A DNA stretch of 64,000 nucleotides from Neostapfia colusana (taxonomy: Eukaryota > Streptophyta > Magnoliopsida > Poales > Poaceae): positions 50,685,652 through 50,749,651 of the forward strand of contig JASWHV010000012.1 in the NCBI GenBank assembly GCA_030760725.1, read 5' to 3'. Below the pieces are notes generated by a model. The model was not told the origin of the DNA and searched no databases. It saw only the letters and a program-made list of their open reading frames with translations. Within the stretch, counting starts at the first letter, position 1. The number at the start of each line of letters is the position of its first letter. This document shows positions 35,458 through 47,925 of the stretch, piece by piece. Both the position numbers and the translations under genes were made by a program.

Positions 35458-38400
35458 TGACACGACCCCATCGGCCTTGTCGAGCCAGGATCACGCCGAG
35501 GGGTGCTGCGTTGCACAGCACCGAATAACACACATCAATGGTACAAAGCGGAAGCAAAGTTTTATTACAATAACCATTGTATGAACATTTTTACAACAAA
35601 ATATGTTTAGTCTACTCTCACGGGCGTAGACTAAGCGTCGAGATCACGTTCAGCCCGTGAACGTGTCCCCGCTAGCACGCACACACACTAACACAGCAGC
35701 GTGCACGCCTCCCACTCGACGGGGTTCCCCTCCTGGGGTTCCGTCTCCTCCTCGGGAGTCCCTTCCTCATAGAACCATGCAAAAGCTTCAAAAACAAGCA
35801 GTGAGCATGATGGCTCAGCAAGACTGACCCGTCTCTCCTATACATGGAACTTCTACATGATGGGTACAGGGTAAATGAGGTAAATAATTTTGCAAAGGAC
35901 TCGCCTCATTATTTGAACCTTACTTTCAATGTTTTAGCAGCAGGTTGTGGAGAAACTTACACTAAGGCACATGAGAGAGCCGCAATCAAACAAGAAACAC
36001 ATTCTTTCTCTCATGTACTTTGCCCAAAGTTGAAAATAACTTTAATTAGCTCTAGGCTACAACAAATCATTAACAATCAAAGTTCATTTTTCAATCAGCA
36101 ACATTTTAACATGTATCCAGCCTGTTCTTTCTATGTCACGGTACACTGAACAAGTGGTACTCACTGACCGCGAGGGACGGCGATTATAATCGATTTACAC
36201 CTGCAGGGTTACCCGAATAACCCATCACGTACGCCCGTACTCGATGTTGCCTACAGCAACCATCACGGACGCGGTATGCAACCACCTTTCACCCGTCAGC
36301 CAAATGTTGAACCGGTCCAATCGTCCCGAGCAAGAGGTCTCTGCGCGCATCCACAGTGCCGCCAGCCGATTTACACCTCGAGCTCTCAACCTACCCTCTG
36401 AACGACCAGCTATGCCTCAACACCCAGCTACCCGAGTTACATCGGTTTCCTGGTTCCCATATAGCCGGTAGGTCTTCGGTACAGTTCTAGCTTGTTCAAC
36501 AGGCCCGCACAAGGCTCGGTCCTCAATCGACACAAGCGGAGCTATAGCACCCAGGCCCCAAAGTCCTGCTGCCCTTACTCTCCGCTCAGTCTTAATTTTC
36601 TTGCCATGTGTTTCATTTGCTATTCTTACCCGAGCGATGTGCCTCTAGCCTATTCTCGCGAGTAGTTCCAACTACTCAACTTGTACCGAAACCTACTCTA
36701 TCTTAGCATTGCAGTGGCTAACGAGGTTTTCAATCCTAATCCCAACCCATGATTTTTCTTGGCTATGCATTTGGGTTTTCAAACAAGACTCTTATGCAAG
36801 CAGTAAGGGTACTCAAAGTAAGTTCTAGAAACAGTAAAAATTTGTAAAAGGTTAATGCAAACCGGAGCTTTCCTTGCTGCTGTTGGTCGTAGGCTAGCCG
36901 CTCTTCCGGATTGACGAAGTCTAAGACTTCGGGTTCCTCCTCAACCTTAGCGACTACATGAGGTAACAAGTATATGTATCAATTTAAATGCATTTGAATT
37001 GAATTTAAACTTGTGAAGGCTATAAGTCTTACTAGACAGACCCAATGACTCTGAAATTTTTACTGTTGTCTGGATACAACCTAAACAGAGACTTGGACAA
37101 GTTTTATTTGCAGCAAAGCTCATTTGAGCTTTCCACAAATAATTTTGTACTTGACCTTAATTAGAGCTCTTACGGTGTTCTAGGGATTTTCATGGAGCAA
37201 GCCATGACTTTCTGAAAACTAGATTTTCAGAGGGTTCTAATGGAGTTTGTCTCACTTAATTTGAAAGTTACTAGCTAAATATATGAGCTAAACAATTTCA
37301 GATAAATTCTGAAAATGTTTGTGGACATTTTCTATTTTCTCTGGAACAGTTTTATTAATCACACCATTAGGTGGATCAAATGAGATCAAATGTGTCTGAA
37401 ATTTTTACGGTAGCTCAGGGATATCTTGGTGAACATCCCAGCAAAATTTCAGAATTTTCCTCCAAAGGGTTCTCCAGTTAAAATTCCAAACAATTTAAAA
37501 TTTGAAGAATTAATTTTGGAGAAATAAGGATTTTCATGAAGTGAAACTTGATTTGCTGGAAAGTACTCAGAGAGATGAATCCAACAAAATTTGGTTCACT
37601 CGATTTGGAGTTTCCTAGCCAAAGTTATGTGGTTTGAAATTTGAACTAAAACTGAAAATGGGACAGGGGCTACGTGTCAACTCTTCATCGGTCGACACAC
37701 GGGGCTACGGATTTCTTTGCACGCAGCCGCACCCGGTCCGTGCCACAGCGAATCCTGGGGTTTAAAATATCGGCTGCTGACGCGTGGGACCGGGGGCTTC
37801 GTCTACCTCCCGCCTCCAGCGCTCGGCTGCCGCGACACCTTGCCGGAGAGCTCGCCGGTGGCCTCTATGGTGCGCCAAACTCCACTATTCTGGCCGCCTC
37901 TGTCTAAATCCACCCGGGGAACATGATGCTGGGCTCAGCTCATCCTAAAATTCACCGGCACATGGTCGGCGACGAGAGGCAGCTTCGAAGGAACTTCGGC
38001 CGTGTCGGCCGGCCTTCCTAGCACCCCAACCGATTGAACAAAAGGTCATCGAGCACCATTGGACCCTAGGAAAGATCGATGTGAGCTTCACGGAGCTCGG
38101 GAATGGCTGTACTGGGCTGTCACCGTGCGACCTAGGCCGGAAATCGGGGATTCTCCTAAAACTCGAAGAACAGTGGCTTTCCTCAACGGTTCTTCGTGGT
38201 TCCTGCTCCTATGGACTCGTACGGGCACCTAGAAGTGCTTCCCTCCGTGAGAGGATGAGTGGTGCGGTGTGGACTACAATTTTTTTGCGGATCGGTCCGG
38301 GCATCCTTTTTGTATACCGTCGCAAGCTTGAGAAATTCCGGCATGAGTAGTTTATGTCATGCCACCGGGGCTTGCGGTAATGAAAGAGGGACTGAAGGCG

Positions 38401-39489
38401 AATCTTTTTGCTATTCCCAGCTCGGAGAACGGCGGGGTGTGGTGGCCGGACGGGTCGTCCCCGTGACGGCGGCTCGAGCTGAACCGGGGAATGAAAGAAC
38501 GTCGCGGTGGAGCTCGGGAAGGGTTGCTCAGGGTCTGGAACCGGCGCGAGGGTGTCAAGGAAGACTCGGCGCACCCGGTGCTGGCCTCAGATCACCGTGA
38601 AAACCAAAGGGTCGGCCGGGCGATGAGGGACCAAGAGTTCAACCGAGCGGCGAGGGATTTCAGTTTGCTGGGTTAGAATGCGTCGGGGTAGCGGTGAGAA
38701 GCACCGGAGACGGCTCGGGCGCCTAGATAAGGACCCAGGGAGGCGGTTCAGCAGCCAGGGGCGGCAAGCAGCTGCTGTCCCCGCCGTTTTCTCGCCGTGG
38801 CGGCAGCTCGGTCGGGTGCAAGAAACCGAGATCAAGTCTTCAGTCGGTTCTTTGAACTGTGCAGCTGGCATGTGGGTCCCACCCGAGTTTTAACCTCTGA
38901 AATTAACTTCCTCTCACTGCTACAAACAGTAATCCCCCTAATACCTCCTAGGATTTGAATTATCTACCACATGCCCATTGGAATTGGTCGAATTCAAATT
39001 GTGAAGTGTTTGACCAAATTTCAGCACATATGCAGTTTGAAATTCAAATAAAGTTTGAATTTGCTAAACTTAGCTCATGTCAAGCTCAACTCCAAATGGA
39101 GTGAAAATTGTTGTGTGAGCTCACAAAAAAGTGCTGAGTAAGAATATGCCTCCCACTTTTGAATTCATGGGAGAGAAACAGTTTGAATTTGAATTTGAGT
39201 TCAAACCACCCTCTTTTTAGTTGTACCCAAAAGGACTTCAAAAAGGTTTTGAATTTGGGTGAAACTTGGCATGGACATTCCTAACGAGGTGTAGGATTTT
39301 TTCATATGCCCATCCCCTATATGATGCATGTGGGAAATGCCACTTTTGCATTTTGTGAGTTTATTCTCTAATGAGCATGTTGATGGTGGCTACTTGCTCT
39401 TCAAATGTGTTCATCAAGTTTCTTCAAATGAAGTGTGTGTGTGTGGTGATGGACACTTTGAATATGTGCCAAAAACTTAGGCTCTTAGA
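35458..39489 (-). repeat. 5' LTR of element E, complete (4032 bp)
   Basis: On the + strand it runs from TGACACGACC to CTCTTAGA. The other copy ends CTCTTACA, so the terminal CA here has mutated to GA. GC-rich part about 37670-38890, AT-rich elsewhere. ORFs in the GC part overlap on both strands and are not called. An acidic/Gln-rich ORF at 36763-36969 lies where LTR A has its short leader ORF. Confidence 0.85.
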
Positions 39490-40076
39490 AAACATGGGAT
39501 CAATATGGTCAAGGGGCACTTGCCTTGCCCCCGTGGATCTTGTTGCTCAAGCGTCTCGAAGTCTTGGTGCTGTAGATCCTCGCAGATGGCCTCTTGAGCT
39601 TGTCCTTGTACTCACCACCACACACATACAAAATTTACAGCAATCAATCATCATGCACAAATTTACTCAAGATTCAATGGGGTAGATGAATGCAAATCCT
39701 ATGGTGCTGTTTTATTAAACCAGTTTGTACGTGTTCTTGCATGTTTTAACAGGATTTCATGGGGTTTTATGATGAACAAGGGTGTTGGGATCAAGTGTGG
39801 ACGTGGTGATGATCTTGACTCAAGATCTAGATCAATTCCACCATCAAAAACCGATCAAAACACAATCTGTCCACACGCAGAAGTTTCTGCTCGAAGGGGG
39901 CGAAGAAAACGGATGCGTAGAAACAGCGGCGACGTCGTAAGATGGGTAATTAAGACCTACCTCACTTCCTTTTGGTGGCAGGGCCTTCCTCCTAGCAATG
40001 GCAGCAGCGGGGAACATTTCTATGGAAGATTAGGGTAGGACAGATCGTCGACTTCTTTCCGGCGACGGCGAGGTGT

Positions 40077-40190
40077 GACGGGGCTCGTCGGCGGGTCTCG
40101 ACGATGGGGCTCGACGGAGGGGCTTGATGGCGGGCTCATCGGTGGGGCTCACTGGCGGGGCTTGATGGCGGGGCTCACCGGCGACCAAAC
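40077..40190 (+). repeat. GC-rich minisatellite inside the D LTR
   Basis: Imperfect tandem units built on GGGGCTCGACGGC / GGGGCTTGATGGC repeat about seven times. The other D LTR lacks most of this array (near 44470), so it expanded or contracted after the copies separated. Confidence 0.7.
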
Positions 40191-40298
40191 TCCGGCAGGG
40201 GGGGTGGCCAACTCGACGAGTTGGGGGAGCAGGGGCTCCAAGTCAGCGACTTGGAGGGGGAGGGGGAGGCTGCGGCCAAAAGGGGGGGGATGGGGTTG

Positions 40299-40306
40299 TA
40301 TTTATA
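40299..40306 (-). promoter_or_regulatory. TATA box of family D LTR
   Basis: TATAAATA on the - strand after a purine/pyrimidine-rich CTCCTCTTTCTCCCCCT stretch. It is conserved in the other D LTR at 44595-44602. Confidence 0.6.
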
Positions 40307-40322
40307 AGGGGGAGAAAGAGGA

Positions 40323-40327
40323 GTCCT
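40323..40327. other. Empty site for the solo C LTR insertion (GTCCT)
   Basis: The D LTR reads GAGGAGTCCTACTCCAATTG here without interruption. In the other D LTR the same GTCCT is duplicated on both sides of a C LTR. Confidence 0.9.
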
Positions 40328-40504
40328 ACTCCAATTGGAACTCAACCAAGAGTCCTACTTAACTTGGAACTCAACCAACGTATCCCTTTAGTTGGGTGCG
40401 GCAGCCTTGGGGATTTCACCCCCCCAAATATGGGGAAAATTCCCCTTTTGTGGAATTGTGGAATTTGGAAATTTTGGGGAAGTTTGGGAATGGCTCATTT
40501 CAGC

Positions 40505-40775
40505 TATCTTTTCCCCATTCCTCACCATTTCTATGTCCCATTCTCCATTTCTATGTCCCATTCTCCATTTTTGCATTCCACTCTCCATTTCTATGCCCCA
40601 TTCTCCATTTCTATATTTCTCTTCTCCATTTCTATATTCTCCTCTCCATTTCTGTGGTTTTTCCTCCATTTATATAGTTATTTCTCCATTTCTATGGTTC
40701 TTTCTCCATTTCTATGGTTCTTTCTCCATTTCCATAGTTTTTTCTTCATTTCTAGGGTTCTTTCTCCATTTCTAC
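40505..40775 (+). repeat. CTCCATTTCTATG minisatellite in the D LTR
   Basis: About 15 imperfect units of 16-20 bases with core TTCTCCATTTCTATG. The same array is present in the other D LTR at 48340-48670, with a different order of unit variants. Long ORFs here on both strands are only repeat translation. Confidence 0.9.
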
Positions 40776-40844
40776 TTGTTTTATAATGCTTCTCTACGTG
40801 AAAAATGTATGCAATGCATGGAAATGAATTTTGAGGGTGTTACA

Positions 40845-41625
40845 CAGGATTATCCGGAAGTGATGGGACAGGTCCTCCCGGAAGAGCTCCTCGCCCAACA
40901 CCCGGGACGGGTCACTCGGTCCCCTGTAGAAATTCAGGGTATGGGCCCGAACGCGGATAGGCAGCACCCTCCACCGAAGAAAGTTCTGGAGAAGCTGGGC
41001 GACCGAAAGGCGGCTTTTCTTCATATCCCGGACAAGCCGAAGGACCAGGTCTAGTTTCCCCATCTCCCTCCTCAGGGTATCCCACTTCGAGGAGTCTCGC
41101 TCTTGAGGAGGCTTACCTCAGAAGGACGGAAGGGAGGGAGTGTCGTTCTTGATGTAGAGCCACTAACGCTCCCACCGGCTTGGGAGAGGAAGCGGGTGTG
41201 TGCTGACGAAGTCTAATCGTCTTCGGCGCAGCTCGATGACGGAACCCCCCAAGGACGGAAGCAGAACCTGATCAGATGACGGCCGCACGCGGAAGAAGTT
41301 CCTTAGCCCGAAATGAGGAGCCATCCTCAAGTAGGCTTCACACAAGACGATGAATAGCAACACTAGGAGTATGCCATCCAGTGTCAGGTGGTGAAGCTCC
41401 AGCCCATACTCATATAGCAGGCTGCGGAAGAAGTGCTGCACCGGCAAACCAAGCCCCACACAAGTGAAATGCGCTCAGCGACACAACCTCGTCAGCCTGA
41501 GGGATGGGGAACGGCTCCTCTGCAGGGACGCGGATGGCACGGGCATCGTGATCCAACAGCAGCACCATCTTCTGAAGGACGGTGATGCGGCTCTGGGGGA
41601 ACTCCGACTTCGACCACGAAGACAT
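40845..41625 (-). pseudogene. Relic of a plant 'Transposase_28' (putative gypsy-type) gene
   Basis: Reads leftwards from a probable ATG at 41623-41625 (MSSWSKSEFPQS). The family-like block AFHLCG...GLPVQHFFRSLLYEYGLELHHLT...LCEAYLRMAPHFGL, then WLYIKNDTPSLP and a C-terminal FYRGPSDPSR region, resembles the plant domain named Transposase_28. That name is given from memory, not from a search. A frameshift near 41455 and stop codons near 41160 break it. The D LTR at 40844 cuts off the 3' end. Its role is unknown; the domain is common in repetitive ORFs of grasses. Confidence 0.6.
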
Positions 41626-42418
41626 CTCACTAGGAGAACGAGAAGGCGTGTCGCACAAGAGAAAATGGCATTTTTTCCGCACCGGCTGAAGCACCGAGAG
41701 GAAAGAGCAATGTCAAGACAAAAGACAAGAGAGACAGAGGAAGACAGGAGAGCTACGTGGAGCAGGGGAGCACGAAGGCAAACCGGGCGAGCCCAAAACA
41801 AATTTGGGGGTGGAGGGAAATATAAAGTGGGTGAAGCGGCGCAGAACCGGCAACCGTCAGATGGAAGGAGACCTTTCGCTGCCACCTAGAAGAAAATGTC
41901 ACCATAACGCCACTCCACCCCTCCACGATTAAAACCGCACGGGCTGCCGGGGAGCCAAGTCGAGCGGCGCCTCCTCGGTTCCCCTGCGATGAAAGCACCC
42001 AAGATGGCATGGAGGCCCCACCAGGCGCCAAGCGTTTGGGCCTCATGATGTGAGACCACGATCACGACACGGGAGTTGAGTCGAGCGACACCTCCTCAAA
42101 CCATGCTAGACACGGAGGACATGGAGGACGGCGCGACCATTAGAGGAAGGTAAGTCTCCAGTCCCACATTATGGGCCCAAAAATCCCCGGATTCATAAGC
42201 TGGCCGGTGAAAGGCTCAGAGGCCACCTGGGGCGACCCTGAGTGAGGGGCAAGCAAAGTGAGGCGGTCCGAGATAGAGACAACATCGGGCAGGAAGGACC
42301 CGCCCAACGCCTCTAAGCTTGTGGCCGAGTCCCAGCACTGCGAGCGCTGAGGTAATCCCCCGAAGGGTCGGCAGAAAGCCACCCAAGCCAGCAACAAGCT
42401 CGGGAACCACGCGCATGC
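41626..42418. other. Flank upstream of the relic gene, no gene recognised
   Basis: GC-rich, unique within the window. ORFs at 41475-41885 (-), 41464-41889 (+) and 42140-42448 (-) have no recognisable features, and the last runs into the D LTR. This is probably more of the older repeat that carries the relic gene. Element D is inserted at its right end, with CATGC (42414-42418) as probable target duplication. Confidence 0.5.
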
Positions 42419-44594
42419 TGTGACACCCGGTTCTAAAAATAGAACCAAGTGAATGCATATGTGTGCCCAGGATGTTCATCACACATACACATGTAATCCA
42501 CAAACTGAATTCAGAATATAACCACGAATAAATAGTGTTTAAATACTTTATTACAATGACTCAATGTCTCACTCATGAATGTCTATCTTATTCTTGCAGC
42601 GGAAGACTCTAAATGACAGCGGAAAGTGACTAAAGACAGCAAGCTCCATCTTCAACTCCACAAGCATGTTGACGGTAGTTCGCACGCCTAGTACTCCACA
42701 TGGTCCCTGAAGTACTTATCTCGTGTAGCTGATGTTTATGTGATAATGCAAGGGTGAGTACATGTCGTACTCAGCAAGTGCGGGAAAAGTATGACATGTA
42801 GCATACAACAAGGTATGGAATATAAAGGCTCATTGCAGCAAGCAAATTTTATTTCACAAAACATGATAAAAACAGCAACTAAGTCTAGATGAGTTTAATC
42901 CCAATATGACCAAGTAAAACATCAACATTCTTTCATCATAATTCACCATTTATCAAGTCTCAACCAGCCATTAATCTTTCTCAAGTTCATCTCATGCTCA
43001 TAAATATTCATAACCATCTCATATTCATATCACCAAAACCAACTCATTTTCATGACTCAAAAACAGTCCCAAAACCAATCCCAATGACCATACCATAACA
43101 ATACCGAATAACCATCCCATGTTTTCCCTCTAATCATGGAAGTTGGCCAGGTGCTTGTGACTGGAAGCACGACTATCATGATAGTTTTACACTCTGCAGA
43201 GGTGGCACCACTTTACCCACAAGTTCGTGATTCCGTCACCCGTTGGTGACTGTAGAACCTCCACTATACCAGTACACAACTATCGGTGTATGGCCAAGAG
43301 ATCAAAAATAGCCTTTACAAAGGGGCTACTAGATGTATGGACTCACTGAGGTTTCACCGGCAGGCTTGAATCACCATTCTCCCACCCACGGGCCCCCTCT
43401 TGTGCCATGAAGTTCCCAGGGCAGTCCACCTCAACTCCCATTCTCCGCGCCATCCACGGTCCATAACAAGCTAGAAACACACCTAATTAATCAGCTAAGC
43501 CACACCCATACTTGGACTTGTGGTGGCACTGTTTTCCGGGCATATTCTCGCATGAACCGGTCCTTCGATCTACAGCAAGTACCACCATCTCATCCATCAA
43601 CATCCACGAACCAAGCTTGCCTAGATCTCCCCGATTCCATGCGCATTAACATCATCATGATCTCATCATCATTATTCATATGAGTGCAGTAGCTAGACAT
43701 GTTTTATTTCAGCTTCCCGTATCCACTGAATTAAGCGAAGAGAAAAGGAAAAAAATGACCATACCCGACTCATCAACTTTCCTGGCGACAAGGATGTTTA
43801 ACAAAACTAGTAAACTCCTATAAAGGGTGTCCCATCAAGTTGACTCAAGCATACGAGTTTTCGCAAACAAAACAGTTTCAAAACATGGGATCAATATGGT
43901 CAAGGGGCACTTGCCTTGCCCCCGTGGCTCTTGTTGCTCAAGCGTCTCGAAGTCTTGGTGCTGTAGATCCTCGTAGATGGCCTCTTGAGCTTGTCCTTCT
44001 ACTCACCACCACACACATACAAAATTTACAGCAATCAATCATCATGCACAAATTTACTCAAGATTCAATGGGGTAGATGTATGCAAATCCTATGGTGCTG
44101 TTTTATTAAACCAGTTTGTACGTGTTCTTGCATGTTTTAACGGGATTTCATGGGGTTTTATGATGAACAAGGGTGTTGGGATCAAGCGTGGACGTGGTGA
44201 TGATCTTGACTCAAGATCTAGATCAATTCCACCATCAAAAACCGATCAAAACATAATATGTCCACACGCAAAAGTTTCTGCTCGAAGGGGGCGAAGAAAA
44301 CGGATGCGTAGAAACAGCGACGACGTTGTAAGATGGGTAATGGAGATCTACCTCACTTCCTCCTTGTGGCAGGGCCCTTCTCCTAGCAATGGAAGCAGCG
44401 GGGAATTTTTCTATTGAAGATTAGGGCAGGACAGATCGTCGGGCTTCTTCTCCGGCGACGGCGAGGCGTGACGGTGCTCGACGGCAGCCAAATTCTGGCA
44501 AGGGGAGGAACTTGGCGACTTGGCAGCAAGGAAGGGGGCTTGGCAGCTGGGGGACGTCCAAAATAGAGAGGATTTCGGCCAGGGGGTGGGGTTA

Positions 44595-44602
44595 TATTTA
44601 TA
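44595..44602 (-). promoter_or_regulatory. TATA box of element D 3' LTR
   Basis: TATAAATA on the - strand, the same site as 40299-40306. In this copy the solo C LTR sits only about 20 bases upstream of the box and cuts it off from its original U3. Confidence 0.55.
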
Positions 44603-47259
44603 CGGGGGAAAAAGAGGAGTCCTTGTCACACCCGGTTTCTCCAAAGAGCAACCGAGTGAATATCACATGTATGCCAGGATCATTCTCTCATACATGTGAT
44701 GACAAATAGTGAAGCATCATTATATTACAAGCCAAGTGTTCGGATATAAATAAGTCTTACATAGCATAATGTCTCGATGGACGATAATATGTTAATGACA
44801 TGCAAATAAAACAGCAGCGGAATATAAATCTTGTGGGCTCTGTCACAGGTGTTGCCCGGGGGACTCCGTGAACCTAGAATCCTTCTTCGGGTCCGAAGTC
44901 TTGGTCATTGAACATCACGTCATCCCCTTGACCTGAGCAGCAATTTAAACCAACAGAAAAGCAAGCTTGAGTATCGTTGGTTCTCAGCAAGTGTGGGAAA
45001 GTTATGTCATGCATGGCTAGAGCGAGGAGAGGTTGAACTCATGGTTAAAGCACTACGCAATTAATACCTATCACCTTAGTTTATTAAGCACCTACATTAC
45101 TACACAGGTGAAATGATCCCAATCCCTCAACCCATCATCAATATCAAGTAACCATAATCTCATCTCCAATGTTACGATTTCCGCTTAAAATCCTCAACTT
45201 CCCAATTCATCATCCTCTAATCATGAATAAGTCCAAGCTGCTCTTGACCGTGAGCACGACTATCATGACAGTTTTGACTCTGCAGAGTTTGCACCACTGT
45301 ACCCACATGTAGTGATTTCATCCCCCGTTGCCGGGTGGACTAAAAGAACCTCCATTATGCCAGTGGCCGCGAACCACGTTCACACTTCCGAGGTGTGTAG
45401 CCAGGAGATCACTACGAGGCCTTTACAAAGGGATTCCCGACGAGCGTGGGCCCACTGAGGTTTCACCCCTAACAGCATACAAGAGGCTCCAACCCCGCTG
45501 CAGTGGCCCCCTCTTGAGCCTTGCGGTTTATATGGTAGTCCAGCTGACACCTATTCCCCGCACCATCCAAACACCCGTACTACGCGGGAGATACACCTAA
45601 TTAATTGGCCAAGCTGCCCCATCTCAGCATGTGGTTGCCACGGTAAAGTCAGGTTACATGCTCCATGAACCGGTCCTTAGGATCCAGGTAAGCACTAAAA
45701 ACAAACCCGAGTCTTGTGCACACAGCACCAACCAAATCGTCCAACTTGCCTCGATCCCTACCTCTACATAACTCATAATATATCATTCAAGAGTAAGGTA
45801 AACAAGTTGATGATCTCATATCCCACTTATCCCATTCTAAGCATGGCTAAGCATAAGTAATATGAATGAATGACATAATAAAATAAATCCCAACCTAGGC
45901 TACAAGGAAGTAATATAATGAAAATCTGGGGAAACTTCCTAGCTTGGGTACCATATTCCAAATTAACAATGCAATTAATTAAATTCTAACTACACATCCT
46001 AGTATAGGATCAAAGTGGTCAAGGACACTTGCCTTCTTCCTGCTGCTCTGGGAATGGAAAGTCTTGATCTTGAAAGGTGAGAACCTGCTCTGGGGCTGGT
46101 TCTACTCATGCCAATACACATAGCAAAAGAAATCAACATTCCATAAGCCATAGTCCACATTTCCACTCATACAATCCACACATGCATACACATGAAAGTC
46201 ATACACCTATTTAAGTGTTGTGTTTACCCTAGATATGTTGATTCTAAGAATACATGCACTTTTAAACATATATATTATTTCTAGCATTAATATTCAGATT
46301 TCTAAGTGCACACTATATATGAATTTCCAATTTGAACAAATTTTTTATATGGGATAATACACTTCTTAGACACAAAATTCGTATAAGAGATAACTTCCTA
46401 CTCCAAATAGGTTTTCAGATCTTCTACAAAATCTTAATTTGAAGTTTTGGATTTGGGGTCCTCACTAGACATTTTCTAATTAGGTATACCTATTTTCTTA
46501 TATTTTCATATTTATTTTCCATACCTAAAAGTGAACTTTAATACTAAGACAGCACAAGATATCTCCTAAACAAAATGTGTTCTGATCTAAATGTCCAATA
46601 AAATATCTTTTGACTTCTTCTCTGATGAGGATCAATTTAAATTTATTTTTACCCATTTTCAGAATTATTTTCTAGTCTAAAAATGAATTTCTACCAATAA
46701 AACAGCAACCTAAATTCATACAAAAATTTCTACTGTTCCACTTACCCAAACAGAACCTTCATAAATTTTTCTTACCCCTTTTTGGTTACTTAGATTCATT
46801 TTCCCACATTTTAAACTTGTGTTATGCCTAAAAGGTATATTTCAGAGATAAATTACAAAACAGCAAATCTCATTTAGTTTAAAAGTTTATTTCCCCTCTA
46901 AACTCAGACCTCAGATTGTTCTACCAATTTTCACAGGGTTAGAATAATTCAACTGAACTTACACCTATGGTTAAATTTAAATCCTATTCACATATTCAAT
47001 TTCCTGAAATTAATACTTCCCAGGGACTGATGTGCAATTTCACACTGCAGTGGGGCCCCATTTCTCATTTTCTAAATTTTCAGGGGTCTAAGTGTGCAAA
47101 ACAGGGAGGTCTTCCTAATTATTATTAAGTCCGGGGGCTAAAACTGATTTTTTAAATGAATTTACACGAATTTCTGAGGGTCCAGGGGCTAGATCAGAAG
47201 TTTCTGGGGCTAGCTCGTATTTTCCGAGATCCCAGGGGGTAGCGCGTAAGATTCCCGGC

Positions 47260-47266
47260 CTTTATA
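47260..47266 (-). promoter_or_regulatory. Probable TATA box of solo C LTR
   Basis: TATAAAG on the - strand, conserved in all three C LTRs. Confidence 0.45.
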
Positions 47267-47901
47267 ATGCGGGGCTGACGTGGGCCGTTTGATTTAAAAC
47301 GGAGGGCCGAGATTAGATCGCGAAGCGGTACGGGTAAGATCTATTCGGGACCGCACGATTTAAAATGGACCGGCCTCAGGGGGCCACGTCGCCCTGGCCG
47401 GAGCCAGCCCGCGCCCGCGGCGGCGGGGGCGGTGATCTCGCCGGCGCAGCTTCGGTTCCTTGCCGCTACACGCTAAAACTTGCAGCTTTTCACACTTATT
47501 GACTGCGGAGGGGTAGGGGAAGCTCTTCTAGGGGTTTCTCGGGCTTGGAGAGGTCGGAATTCGGCTCTGCGACGACGGTGGTTGGAGCTGCTCCTCGGGG
47601 CTCGTCGAAGCCGATGCTAGGGCGCAAGACTCGTCGCTTCCTTCACCTGCAGGGCTTCCCGGCGGCGGTGGAACACGACAAGCCCGTTAGATCAGAGAAA
47701 TCGGACGAGGATCGAAAGAAAACGGCCGAGGATGCCTCGGTTCTCACCGGAGAGAATGATGGAGCGGGTAAGGGGAAACCTGCGAGTTTTCTTGCGTTTA
47801 AATGCACGAGGAGGGGCGGCGGGGGTCGGTTTAGATGTGCGGGCGTGAAATCGGGTGAAGCAGCAGCGGTCGGCGCGGGAAGATCGGGGAGTTTGGGGCG
47901 C

Positions 47902-47925
47902 GGGGGGGGGGGGGGGGGGGGGGGG
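47902..47925 (+). repeat. Run of 24 G
   Basis: Uninterrupted G run in the GC-rich part of the solo C LTR. Seventeen G occur in the copy at 27652, and only four in the copy near 57970. Confidence 0.9.

Larger units (their letters stand above)
27903..39489 (-). mobile_element. Element E: Ty3/gypsy chromovirus with ORF0
   Basis: The leftmost 216 bases (27903-28118) match 39274-39489, giving the LTR pair. Most of the left LTR is cut off by the C LTR and lies outside the window. Right to left: 5' LTR (35458-39489), primer site, leader, ORF0, gag, protease, RT, RNase H, integrase, chromodomain-like end, polypurine tract, 3' LTR. The internal region is 7.3 kb. E sits in an LTR of family D, with flanking sequence AAACA at 39490-39494. 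Confidence 0.88.
39490..40844 (-). repeat. LTR of family D (right part; interrupted by element E)
   Basis: It matches the D LTR from 43881 to its end (minus the solo C LTR) and ends GAGGGTGTTACA. The left part lies beyond element E, outside the window. No polypurine tract follows on the right, so this is an outer LTR border or a solo LTR. CAGGA (40845-40849) is the probable target duplication. It interrupts the reading frame of the relic gene at 40845-41625. Confidence 0.85.

Noticed and set aside
36763..36969. 68-codon acidic/Gln-rich ORF in the E LTR
   Set aside because: It occupies the same place as the short leader ORF in LTR A, but the sequence similarity is too weak to call a gene.
40364..40786. 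ORFs rich in SPFL/HFY repeats on + and KWRNGE repeats on -
   Set aside because: They are translations of the CTCCATTTCTATG minisatellite.
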